Assembly: GCF_021391495.1 (NCBI RefSeq)
Contig: NZ_CP090063.1
Span: forward strand, 6,262,001-6,326,000
From: Amycolatopsis acidiphila
GTDB lineage: Bacteria; Actinomycetota; Actinomycetes; Mycobacteriales; Pseudonocardiaceae
Direction: 5' to 3'
Length of the DNA: 64,000 bases
How positions within the stretch are numbered: the first letter of the stretch is position 1; the number at the start of each line of letters is the position of its first letter. The translations under genes and the position numbers were made by a program. This document shows, one piece after another, positions 35,788-43,903 of this stretch. A model generated the notes under the pieces. The model had not been told where the DNA came from. It worked only from the letters and a program-made list of their open reading frames with translations, and ran no database searches.

Positions 35788-36426
35788 GTGGTCACGGACA
35801 TCCTGAACTGGCTGCAGAACCTTCCGCAGCCGGCACTGGTCGGCGCGACCGGCCTGCTGGTGTTCCTGGAGTGCACCATCGGCCTTGGCTTCCTGGCGCC
35901 GGGCGAGTCGGGCCTGCTGGTCGCGGCGACGACGGCGCACACGGTGCCGCGGTTCCTGATCCTGTGGGCGGTGGTCACGGTCTGCGCCACGACCGGCGAC
36001 TCGATCGGCTTCCTGATCGGCCGGCGGTGGGGGCCGCGGCTGCGGGAGACGAAGCTGATCCAGAAGCACGGCGTGGACGCGTGGGACCGGGCGACCGGCA
36101 TCCTGCACCGGCGCGGTGCGTGGGCGGTGTTCTTCGCGCGGTTCCTGCCGGTGATCCGGACGCTCACCCCGGCCGCGGCCGGCACCTCCGGCCTGCCGTA
36201 CCGGAAGTTCCTGCCCGCGGCGTTCGCGGGCGCGCTGTGCTGGTCGGCGCTGCACATCAGCATCGGGGTCGCCCTCGGCGAGGCGGCGAAGAAGATCGAG
36301 AGCGCGATGAGCACGGGCGGGTTCGTGATACTGGCCGTCCTGGCGGCGGTCGGGATCTTCTTCGTCCTCCGCCGGCGCAAGAAGCACGCGGCGGCGCAGC
36401 AGGAGCACACGGGCTCGAAGATCTAG
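35788..36426 (+). CDS. DedA-family membrane protein
   Basis: A 212-residue DedA/SNARE-associated protein. Family marks are the re-entrant segment with an acidic residue (FLECTIGLGFLAPGES), TTGDSIGFLIGRRWG, and the FFARFLPVIRTLTPAAAGTSGLPYRKF motif with the essential arginine pair. The C-terminus has a helix and a basic/histidine tail. DedA proteins keep envelope homeostasis and some flip undecaprenyl-phosphate or phospholipids. GTG 35788 is chosen because AGGGGG lies six bases upstream; upstream ORF extension to 35746 would run over the promoter. Confidence 0.9.
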   Translation: MVTDILNWLQNLPQPALVGATGLLVFLECTIGLGFLAPGESGLLVAATTAHTVPRFLILWAVVTVCATTGDSIGFLIGRRWGPRLRETKLIQKHGVDAWDRATGILHRRGAWAVFFARFLPVIRTLTPAAAGTSGLPYRKFLPAAFAGALCWSALHISIGVALGEAAKKIESAMSTGGFVILAVLAAVGIFFVLRRRKKHAAAQQEHTGSKI

Positions 36427-36432
36427 ACCCGG

Positions 36433-37143
36433 CTAGCTCTCCGGGTGCGCCAGCGCGATCAACCCCCGGGCCGCGTCCTCGTCCAGCAGCGCGTGCGTGC
36501 CGTAGTCCACCACCGACGGGGCGGCCGCGGGCGCGGGACGCCGTGGGGCGGCGTGCAGGTCGCGGACGCCGGTGGCGTCCGCGATCGCACGGGCGTTGTG
36601 CGGCCGGATCCCGCCGCCGGCCATCACCGCCAGGCGGTCGCCCGCGGCGGCGACCATCCGGGCCAGCACCGGCACCCCGTCCTCGGCGCGCGCCGCGCCA
36701 CCGGAGGACAGGACGCGCCGGAAACCCAGGCCGGCCGCCGCCTCGACGGCCGCCACCGGGTCGCGGCAGACGTCGATCGCGCGGTGCAGGGTCACCGGCA
36801 GACCGTCGGCGGCCGCGACCAGGTCCGCGAGCACCGGCCTGTCCAGCTCGCCCGCGGCGGTCAGCGCGCCGACCACCACGCCCGAGCGCACCGCGTGCCG
36901 GACGTCGGCCAGCATGGCGTCCACTTTGGACGGTCCGTAGCCGAAACCGCCTTCCCGGGGCCGGATCAGGACGTGCACCTCCGACCGGCGACACCGCGAC
37001 AACACCGCCGCCAGCAACCCCGGCCCCGGCGTCAGCCCGCCGAGCGCACCGGCCGAGCACAGCTCGATCCGGTCCGCACCCAGCGCGTCCGCGGCCACCG
37101 CCCCCGCGACGGTGTCGGTGCTCAGCTCGATCCGCAGGCTCAC
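36433..37143 (-). CDS. cutC: CutC-family protein
   Basis: A 236-residue TIM-barrel protein. Signatures are ALGADRIELCSAGALGGLTPG, EVHVLIRPREGGFGYG, VVVGALTAAGELD, VTLHRAIDVCRDP and VMAGGGIRPHNARAI. Named for copper homeostasis in E. coli, but the copper role is disputed and the enzyme activity is not firmly known. Arginine-rich aromatic barrel features suggest a sugar-phosphate-like ligand. GTG start at 37143. Convergent with the DedA gene, with six bases between the stop codons, and 111 bases downstream of the acyl-CoA dehydrogenase gene. Confidence 0.9.
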   Translation of the reverse strand: MSLRIELSTDTVAGAVAADALGADRIELCSAGALGGLTPGPGLLAAVLSRCRRSEVHVLIRPREGGFGYGPSKVDAMLADVRHAVRSGVVVGALTAAGELDRPVLADLVAAADGLPVTLHRAIDVCRDPVAAVEAAAGLGFRRVLSSGGAARAEDGVPVLARMVAAAGDRLAVMAGGGIRPHNARAIADATGVRDLHAAPRRPAPAAAPSVVDYGTHALLDEDAARGLIALAHPES

Positions 37144-37254
37144 AACAGCTCAGGGGCGGGGGCCGATCGCCGGGTCGAGCAGGAACGTCGGCGCTCGATC
37201 CCCTTGTGTCTCAAGCGAAGCAGCCCCTGGCCGACCCTCGTGCACGAGTGACAG

Positions 37255-39165
37255 TCAGCCACGGTGCACGCGGCGCGCCACCGAATCCTCCTTCGACTCG
37301 CCCGCGCGCCAGTCGGCGATCCACGGGCCCGTGCCTTCGCTCGGGTCGAAGACGCCTTCCTCCAGCCACGTGTACCGGCCGTCGAGGACACGCGCCGTCA
37401 GCCCGTAGTCCGCGTCGTCGGTGTTCTCCCACAGCGCGTCGAACAGGGCCTCGATGCGCAGGCGTGCCTGGTGGCAGAACACGTCCGCCAGCTCCCGCGC
37501 GCTCTCGGTGTCCTGCATCTCGGCCCGCACGCAGCTCGCCGCCATCGCGAACAGCTCCGCCCCGATGTCCACGATCCGCCCGAGGAAGCCCTGCCGCTTC
37601 TCCAGCGCCGCCTGCCAGCGGGCCATCCCGTAGAACGTCGAGCGCGCCAGCTTCCGCGCCGTCCGGTCGATGTAGCGCAGATGCGGGGCGAGCGCACCGA
37701 ACTCGCGGAACGACGTCGGCACGTTGCCCTTGCCGGACACCAGCTGCGGCAGCCACTTCGCGTAGAACCCGCTCGCCTTGGCCGCCGCCTTCGCCTTGGC
37801 CTGCAGATCGGCTTCGGCGTCGGCGAGCGCGCCCGCTGCCGACAGGTGCGCGTCGACGGCTTCGCGGGCGATGAGCAGGTGCATGATCTCCGTCGATCCC
37901 TCGAAGATCCGGTTGATCCGCAGGTCCCGCACCAGCTGCTCGACACCCACCGCCCGCTCACCGCGGGCCGCCAGCGACGCGGCGGTCTCGTAGCCTCGGC
38001 CGCCGCGGATCTGCAGCAGCTCGTCGGCGACCTTGCACGACATCTCGCTCGCCCACAGCTTCGCCAGCGCCGCCTCGATGCGGATGTCGTTGCGGCCCTC
38101 GTCGCTCATGTGGCCGGACAGCTCCTGCACGCTCTCCATCGCGAAGGTCGTCGCCGCGATGAACGAGATCTTGTTCGCCACAGCCGCGTGGTCGCCGAGC
38201 CGCTTGCCCCACTGCACCCGCTCGGACGACCATTCGCGCGCGATCTTCAGGCACCACTTCCCCGCGCCCGCGCACATCGACGGGATCGACAGGCGACCGG
38301 TGTTCAACGTGGCGAGCGCGATCTTCAGCCCCTTGCCCTCGCCGCCGACCACGTTCTCCTTCGGCACGCGCACCTTGTGGAAGCGGGTCACGCCGTTCTC
38401 GATCCCGCGCAGGCCCATGAACGCGTTGCGCCGCTCGACGGTGATGCCCGGGCTGTCCATCTCGACGATGAACGCCGTCACGCCGCCGCGGTGCCCGTCG
38501 GACTTGGGCACCCGCGCCATCACGACGACCAGCTCGGCCACGACACCGTTGGTGGTCCACAGCTTCACGCCGTCCAGCTCGTAGGCCTCGCCGTCCTCGG
38601 TCGGCACGGCGGCTGTCGCGAGCCGGGCCGGGTCGGAGCCGACGTCCGGTTCGGTGAGCAGGAACGCCGTGATCGCGCCCTTCGCGCAGCGCGGCAGGAA
38701 CTCGGCCTTCTGCTCGGGCGTGCCGGCGAGCTTGAGCGGCTCCGGCACACCGATGGACTGGTGTGCCGACAGCAGCACGCCCAGCGTCGGGTGCACCGAG
38801 CCGACCAGCGCCAGCGCCTTGTTGTACGCGACCTGCGTCAGGCCGAGACCGCCGTACTCCTCGGGGATCTTGACGCCGAAGCAGCCCAGCTCGGCCAGCC
38901 CCTTCACGTACTCGTCCGGGATCTGCGACTCGCGTTCGATGACGCTGCCGTCGATCGTCGCGCAGTACTCGCGCAGCTGGCCGAGGAACTTCTCGGCCTT
39001 CACGGCGGCTTCGGCCGTGGGGCGCGGATGGGGGTGCACCAGGTCGAGCCGGAACCGGCCGAGGTAGAGCTCCTTGGCGAACGAGGGCTTGTGCCAGTCG
39101 CTCTCCCGGGACTCCTCGGCCAGGGCGCGGGCCTCCTTCTCCGTCACCTTGGGTTGCGTCGTCAC
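37255..39165 (-). CDS. Acyl-CoA dehydrogenase family protein (FadE-like, long type)
   Basis: A 636-residue flavoprotein. The core has the ACAD order: KIPEEYGGLGLTQVAYNKAL, LLTEPDVGSDPARL for substrate and FAD contacts, GGVTAFIVEM, the FMGLRGIENGVTRFHKVRVPKENV strand, and the C-terminal RINRIFEGSTEIMHLLIAREA region. The product is about 240 residues longer than short-chain ACADs, with an added C-terminal helical domain as in VLCAD-like enzymes and mycobacterial long FadE proteins. Probably beta-oxidation of long or branched acyl-CoA. GTG start has GAGGAGGT with a six-base spacer. Stand-alone gene. Confidence 0.93.
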   Translation of the reverse strand: MTTQPKVTEKEARALAEESRESDWHKPSFAKELYLGRFRLDLVHPHPRPTAEAAVKAEKFLGQLREYCATIDGSVIERESQIPDEYVKGLAELGCFGVKIPEEYGGLGLTQVAYNKALALVGSVHPTLGVLLSAHQSIGVPEPLKLAGTPEQKAEFLPRCAKGAITAFLLTEPDVGSDPARLATAAVPTEDGEAYELDGVKLWTTNGVVAELVVVMARVPKSDGHRGGVTAFIVEMDSPGITVERRNAFMGLRGIENGVTRFHKVRVPKENVVGGEGKGLKIALATLNTGRLSIPSMCAGAGKWCLKIAREWSSERVQWGKRLGDHAAVANKISFIAATTFAMESVQELSGHMSDEGRNDIRIEAALAKLWASEMSCKVADELLQIRGGRGYETAASLAARGERAVGVEQLVRDLRINRIFEGSTEIMHLLIAREAVDAHLSAAGALADAEADLQAKAKAAAKASGFYAKWLPQLVSGKGNVPTSFREFGALAPHLRYIDRTARKLARSTFYGMARWQAALEKRQGFLGRIVDIGAELFAMAASCVRAEMQDTESARELADVFCHQARLRIEALFDALWENTDDADYGLTARVLDGRYTWLEEGVFDPSEGTGPWIADWRAGESKEDSVARRVHRG

Positions 39166-39304
39166 CAGGGCACCTCCTCGAGATCGCCGTCAAGACCTTT
39201 GTGACGAGTGTTACCCATCAGTAGCGATCAGGGAACCCCCATCCCGGCACGAACGAGTCGTTCTCCTCACGACGGATGGCCGCGGTCGAGCGGGCGGGAG
39301 GACC

Positions 39305-39325
39305 ATGAGCGGCAGGGAGGGGTGA
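39305..39325 (+). other. Possible six-codon leader ORF before the patatin gene
   Basis: ATG to TGA encodes MSGREG; the stop is five bases before the patatin ATG and overlaps its ribosome-binding purine tract, so it could couple translation. GGGAGG lies three bases upstream of the small ATG. Confidence 0.3.
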
Positions 39326-39330
39326 GGAGG

Positions 39331-40221
39331 ATGGCCGAACTCGCACTGCCGCAGCCCGTCGGGTTCGTGCTCGGCGGTGGGGGCAGTCTGGGCGCGATGC
39401 AGGTCGGCATGCTGCGTGCCCTCGACGAGCGCGGCATCCGGCCCGACCTGGTCACCGGCACGTCCGTCGGCTCGCTCAACGGCGCCTTCCTCGCCCTCGA
39501 ACCGGAGGACGCCGCGCGGCGCCTGCCCGAGATCTGGGTACACCTGACCCGGCACGAGGCGTTTCCCGGTGGCGTGCTCAGCCAGGTCCGCACGCTGCGG
39601 CACGCGAAGACGCACCTGTTCCCCAACACCGGTCTCGCCACGATCGTCCGCGAACACCTCGGCGAGGGCACCAGGTTCGAGGACCTCAAGCTGCCCCTGG
39701 GCGTGGTGACCACCGACGTCGAAACCGCCGGGCCCCGGCTGATCCGCGCCGGCGAGCTCCTGCCGACGCTGCTGGCGAGCGCCGCGATCCCCGGCATCTA
39801 CCCGCCCGTCGAGCACGACGGCCGCCTGCTCTACGACGGCGGGCTCGTGGCGAACGTCCCGATGCGCCAGGCGCTGAGCATGGGCGCCAGGTCGCTCGTC
39901 GTGCTCGACTGCGCGTTCCCCGGCCAGATCCCCTCGCCCCCGCACAGCTTCGCCGAGGTCCTGATGTACACGGCGATGATCAGCATGCGCAACCAGGCCG
40001 TGCTGGAGGCGCCCGTCGCGGCCGCGCAGGTGCCGGTCGTCTACCTGCCGGGGCCGGTCCCGGTCCGGCTGAGCCCATTGGATTTCAGTCACACCGCGGA
40101 ACTCACCGCGAGTGCCTACGAGGCCGCCCGGGTATACCTCGACGGCCTGACCGTCGACGGTCCCGGCCTTTACGGAGGACCGGGTGTGAAAATCGTGTCA
40201 GGCGCCGAGAACGAGTGGTGA
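39331..40221 (+). CDS. Patatin-like phospholipase
   Basis: A 296-residue patatin. The oxyanion loop is GGGGSLGAMQVG at about 15-26, the nucleophile is S45 in GTSVG, and the catalytic aspartate is in YDGGLVANVP. No signal peptide or membrane helix is evident, so it is probably cytoplasmic or peripheral. Such enzymes hydrolyse acyl esters of phospholipids; they are linked to membrane turnover or virulence in other actinobacteria. Two purine tracts (GGGAGGGG and TGAGGAGG) precede the ATG. It is divergent from the acyl-CoA dehydrogenase gene. Confidence 0.93.
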   Translation: MAELALPQPVGFVLGGGGSLGAMQVGMLRALDERGIRPDLVTGTSVGSLNGAFLALEPEDAARRLPEIWVHLTRHEAFPGGVLSQVRTLRHAKTHLFPNTGLATIVREHLGEGTRFEDLKLPLGVVTTDVETAGPRLIRAGELLPTLLASAAIPGIYPPVEHDGRLLYDGGLVANVPMRQALSMGARSLVVLDCAFPGQIPSPPHSFAEVLMYTAMISMRNQAVLEAPVAAAQVPVVYLPGPVPVRLSPLDFSHTAELTASAYEAARVYLDGLTVDGPGLYGGPGVKIVSGAENEW

Positions 40222-40323
40222 CGCACGCCACTCCGTTGCAACAAACCACGTGGTGGGGCGTCTTTGTCAGCGCGGTACTTTGAAGCACCAGCCCGCTCCT
40301 CCCGACCTCCAAAAAGAGACCTG

Positions 40324-41559
40324 ATGTTCTTGAACAAGCCTTTAAGTTTGTCCGGCAGAGTCCGTTCCGGCGCGCTCACCGGGTTACTGGTGAGCGTCCT
40401 CGCGCTCTCGGCGTGCAGTTCCGGCGATTCGGGCAGCGGTTCCAACAACGGCAACCCCGGCAGCGCCCCGGTGTCGTCGGAGGCGGGCGCCGCGGTGACG
40501 GTCTCGATCGAGCCCGCCGACGCCGCCAACGTCAGCCCGACCACCCCGATCGTCGTGAAGGCCTCGGGCGGCACCATCAGCGCGGTGACGGTGACCAACA
40601 CGACCAAGGGCACGAAGGTCAACGGCACCCTCTCCGCCGACAAGACGACCTGGACGTCCACCGACGTCCTCGGCTACGGCGCGAAGTACTCGATCGACGC
40701 GCACGCGGCCGACCCGGCGGGCAAGACGGTCGACCAGCAGAGCACCGTCAGCACGTTGTCGCCGTCGAAGCAGGCCAACGCGAACCTGATCCCCGCCCCG
40801 TCCTCGGTCGCGTCGACCGGCGTCGGCGTCGGCCAGCCGATCGTGTTCCAGTTCAGCTACCCGGTGAAGAACAAGGCCGACGTGGAGAAACAGCTGTCGG
40901 TCAAGTCGAGCCCGGCGCAGGAGGGCAGCTGGTACTGGGTCGACGACAAGAACGTGCACTACCGGCCGAAGTCCTACTGGAAGCCGGGCACCACGCTCAC
41001 GGTGAGCGCCAAGATCTACGGCGTCGACTTCGGCAACGGCGTGTACGGGGCGTCGGACCGCACGGAGACCTACCACGTGCACGACTCGTGGATCGCCAAG
41101 GCGGACGGCAACACCGAGCAGATGCAGATCTTCCACAATGGACAGATGGTGAAGACGATGCCCATCTCGATGGGCAAGGACGCGACGCCGACGCACCAGG
41201 GCCCGCACGTGATCTCGTTCAAGGCGCAGAACTACACCATGGACTCCTGCACCTACGGCGTCTGCCAGGGCGACCCGAAGTGGTACCGCTCCGACGAGCA
41301 CTGGGCCGAGCGGATGTCCAACGACGGCGAGTTCGTGCACGAGAACCCGAACAGCGTCGGCAGCCAGGGCAACTCGAACGTCTCGCACGGGTGCATCAAC
41401 CTCAACGCCGCGAACGCCGAGTGGTTCTTCAACAACTTCGGCCTCGGCGACGTGGTCGAGGTGGCCAACTCCGGTGGCCCGCAGCTGCCGGTCTGGGACC
41501 TCTACGGCGACTGGGCGATGTCGTGGGACCAGTGGCAGAAGGGCAGCGCGCTCAGCTGA
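40324..41559 (+). CDS. L,D-transpeptidase lipoprotein (YkuD family with Ig-like domains)
   Basis: A 411-residue secreted lipoprotein. The signal has lipobox C31 (LALSAC), followed by an S/G/N-rich linker, two Ig-like domains (about 55-150 and 155-260; the second begins VGVGQPIVFQFSYPV), and a YkuD catalytic domain with H355-G-C357 (SHGCINL) and a conserved histidine. It makes 3-3 crosslinks in peptidoglycan and is of the LdtMt2-type architecture; carbapenems acylate this cysteine in relatives. An extra cysteine pair (DSCTYGVCQ) could form a disulfide in the lid. AAAGAGA precedes the ATG. Confidence 0.93.
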   Translation: MFLNKPLSLSGRVRSGALTGLLVSVLALSACSSGDSGSGSNNGNPGSAPVSSEAGAAVTVSIEPADAANVSPTTPIVVKASGGTISAVTVTNTTKGTKVNGTLSADKTTWTSTDVLGYGAKYSIDAHAADPAGKTVDQQSTVSTLSPSKQANANLIPAPSSVASTGVGVGQPIVFQFSYPVKNKADVEKQLSVKSSPAQEGSWYWVDDKNVHYRPKSYWKPGTTLTVSAKIYGVDFGNGVYGASDRTETYHVHDSWIAKADGNTEQMQIFHNGQMVKTMPISMGKDATPTHQGPHVISFKAQNYTMDSCTYGVCQGDPKWYRSDEHWAERMSNDGEFVHENPNSVGSQGNSNVSHGCINLNAANAEWFFNNFGLGDVVEVANSGGPQLPVWDLYGDWAMSWDQWQKGSALS

Positions 41560-41575
41560 CCCTCATCATGGAGGG

Positions 41576-42322
41576 ATGAGCGAGCTGCAGCGGGCCCGTG
41601 AGCTGATGCGTGGCGCGGGCCGGATAGTGGCGCTGACGGGAGCCGGGATCTCCACCGAGTCGGGGATCCCGGACTTCCGCGGCCCCGATGGCGTCTGGAC
41701 GAAGAACCCGGCCGCCGAGAAGATGTCCGACATCACCGAGTACACGGCCAGCGGCGAGGTGCGCGAGCAGGCCTGGCAGAGCCGGCTCGACCACCCGGGC
41801 TGGGCCGCTGAACCCAACGCCGGCCACCGCGCGCTGGTCGACCTCGAACGCGACGGGCGGCTGGTCGCGATCCTGACGCAGAACATCGACGGGCTGCACC
41901 AGAAAGCCGGTTCGGATCCGGCGAAGGTCGTCGAACTGCACGGCACGCTGTCGGAGACGGTGTGCCTGTCCTGCGGCGACCGGCGGGACATGCACCAGAC
42001 CCTGGACCGGGTGCGGGCCGGCGAGACCGACCCGCCGTGCGAGGACTGCGGCGGCATCCTCAAGTCCGCCACCATCTCCTTCGGCCAGGCGCTCGACACC
42101 GCCGTGCTGGAACGGGCCCGGCTGGCCGCGCTGACCTGCGACCTGATGCTGACCGTGGGGACCTCGCTCACGGTGCACCCCGCGGCGGGCCTGGTCGACG
42201 TCGCCGCGGCGGCGGGCGCGCCCGTGGTGGTGTGCAACGCGCAGGAGACGCCCTACGACGATGTCGCGGAGGTCGTCCTGCGTGAGCCCATCGGCGAGGT
42301 GCTGCCGGAGCTCGTCCGATGA
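41576..42322 (+). CDS. cobB: NAD-dependent protein deacylase (sirtuin)
   Basis: A 248-residue Sir2-family enzyme. NAD-binding GAGIS (22-26) and PDFRG, TQNIDGLHQKAG, catalytic H122 (ELHGT), a four-cysteine zinc module (C130, C133, C155, C158), and VGTSLTVHPAAGL complete the domain. No acyl-pocket Y-x2-R motif is visible, so deacetylase specificity is more likely than desuccinylase. Sixteen bases follow the L,D-transpeptidase stop; CATCAT lies six bases before the ATG and could be a weak leaderless -10. Confidence 0.93.
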   Translation: MSELQRARELMRGAGRIVALTGAGISTESGIPDFRGPDGVWTKNPAAEKMSDITEYTASGEVREQAWQSRLDHPGWAAEPNAGHRALVDLERDGRLVAILTQNIDGLHQKAGSDPAKVVELHGTLSETVCLSCGDRRDMHQTLDRVRAGETDPPCEDCGGILKSATISFGQALDTAVLERARLAALTCDLMLTVGTSLTVHPAAGLVDVAAAAGAPVVVCNAQETPYDDVAEVVLREPIGEVLPELVR

Positions 42323-42400
42323 GCGGGACACCACGGCCGCCCGCGCTTGCTCGCGTTCGACGGAAAGCGCTACCTCGTCGGCGGGTACCCGAGCGCCGGG

Positions 42401-43585
42401 CTAGTCGGCGGCCGGATGGCCGTGCGTGGCGACGACCGTCGTCGCGACGAGGGCGGCCATGACGAGCGCCGCGAGGTGCACGGGCAGCGGCGTGAACGAC
42501 ATCGCGACCACGAGCACCGCGGCGAACGGGAAACCGATGGCGATCGGGCGGCATTCGTTGCGCGGCCCGATGTGCAGCAGCCACACGCTCAGCAGGTACA
42601 GCGCGACCGGCACCGTCAGCGCGAGCGCCGAGGCGACGCCGCCGAGGTGACCGGTGTGCGTGTCGTGGTCGATCACCAGCTCGAGGCCGACCCCGACCGC
42701 CGCCGCGGAGCCGAAGATCACGTAGTGCCCGTATCCCCAGACGTAGCCCTGGCGGAACTGCGCGAGCCGCAGGTGACCGGGCTGGTCGAAGTACAGCCAC
42801 CACATCGAGAACACGATCACCAGCCCGGCGACCGCCAGCGAGATCAGCGCGCCGGCCGAGTGCCCGCTGCCGAGCGCCTCCTGCAGCGCGTTGCTCGCCG
42901 CCAGCACCGACTCGCCGAGCACGATCAGCGTGAACAGCCCGTACCGCTCGCTGATGTGGCGCGCGTGCCAGCTCGTCGTGGCCGTGCGTTCCGCCCACAC
43001 CGGCACCAGCAGCTCGGCCATGACCAGCAGCAGGAAGGTCGGGAAGAACCACGAGTCCGGCACGGCCAGCCGCAGCACCCAGCCGATCTGCACGACCGTG
43101 ATACCCAGCGCGTACCGCAGCGCCGTCGGCCGGTACGCCTCGTCCTGGCCGGCCGCGCGCAGCCACTGCGCGACCATCGCCAGGCGCATCAGCAGGTAGC
43201 CGACGACGACCGTGGTCAGGTCGTCGTGCCAGGCCGCCGGCACCCCGGCCGCGACGACCAGCGCGCCCACGATCTGCAGGAAGGTGGCGATCCGGTAGGG
43301 CACGTCGTCGGTGTCGAACGCCGAGGCGAACCAGCTGAAGTTGACCCAGCCCCACCAGATCGCGAAGAACACGACGAGGTACAGCGCGATGCCGTGCCCG
43401 ATCTCGTGCTCGCCGAGCGAATGGTGCAGCTGCGCGCCCGCCGTGCTGACCGCGACCACGAAACACAGGTCGAACAGCAGCTCGAGCGGGGTGGAGGCGC
43501 GATGCTCCTCGGCCTGGTCCCTGGCCCGCATCGGCCGGTACCAGACGCGGGTGGCGCGGCGGCGGGGACGCGACTCGTCGGACAT
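42401..43585 (-). CDS. LtrA-family (low temperature requirement) membrane protein
   Basis: A 394-residue membrane protein with about ten helices. The LtrA signature is near the N-terminus: STPLELLFDLCFVVAVSTAGAQLHHSL, then IWWGWVNFSWFASAFDTDDVPYR, and a conserved ERYGLFTLIVLGESVL. The first 40 residues are basic and cytoplasmic. First described from a Listeria cold-sensitive mutant, but the biochemical role is not known. Start at 43585 has GAGGAG with a five-base spacer; upstream ORF extension lacks a site. Convergent with the sirtuin gene. Confidence 0.9.
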   Translation of the reverse strand: MSDESRPRRRATRVWYRPMRARDQAEEHRASTPLELLFDLCFVVAVSTAGAQLHHSLGEHEIGHGIALYLVVFFAIWWGWVNFSWFASAFDTDDVPYRIATFLQIVGALVVAAGVPAAWHDDLTTVVVGYLLMRLAMVAQWLRAAGQDEAYRPTALRYALGITVVQIGWVLRLAVPDSWFFPTFLLLVMAELLVPVWAERTATTSWHARHISERYGLFTLIVLGESVLAASNALQEALGSGHSAGALISLAVAGLVIVFSMWWLYFDQPGHLRLAQFRQGYVWGYGHYVIFGSAAAVGVGLELVIDHDTHTGHLGGVASALALTVPVALYLLSVWLLHIGPRNECRPIAIGFPFAAVLVVAMSFTPLPVHLAALVMAALVATTVVATHGHPAAD

Positions 43586-43903
43586 CTCGGCTCCTCGTAC
43601 CAGGGCGGACGTCCGACATCCCATCATGATCGCCGCGCTGGGCTCGGGTGGGCCCGGCTCCCCCTCGTGCGAGCCCACCCGAGCAGGTGCCTTCGCGCAG
43701 CCGCCGAACGGTCCCCCGCGGACGCCGACGACGGCGTGAGAAATGAGCGTGCTGTCCAGTGGAGGACTACGGCTCGTCCGACTCGTGGTCCCATCCCCGG
43801 ACCGCCAGCCGGACCGCCACTTTCCGTAGCGAATCCCTCGAAGTGAAGGCCCGACCAGGTTTACCCGGTTGCTCTGAGTAGCGCTACCTCATCCGGGAAA
43901 CCA
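43586..43903. other. Intergenic spacer between the exporter and LtrA genes
   Basis: 318 bases with no convincing gene. It holds the LtrA promoter region and one strong hairpin (12-bp stem, 43642-43653 with 43673-43684, 19-base loop). Nothing else stands out. Confidence 0.6.
43642..43684. terminator. Hairpin, possible terminator for the exporter gene
   Basis: GCTCGGGTGGGC pairs perfectly with GCCCACCCGAGC across a 19-base loop, 220 bases after the exporter stop codon; no U-tract. Confidence 0.5.

Noticed and set aside
37144..37254. Possible small gene between cutC and the acyl-CoA dehydrogenase gene
   Set aside because: No frame with a ribosome site; the segment probably only holds the end of one transcript and the start of the next.
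42323..42400. Short plus-strand frame reading AFDGKRYLVGGYPSAG after the sirtuin gene
   Set aside because: Too short, without start or ribosome site, and it runs into the convergent LtrA gene; chance is sufficient.
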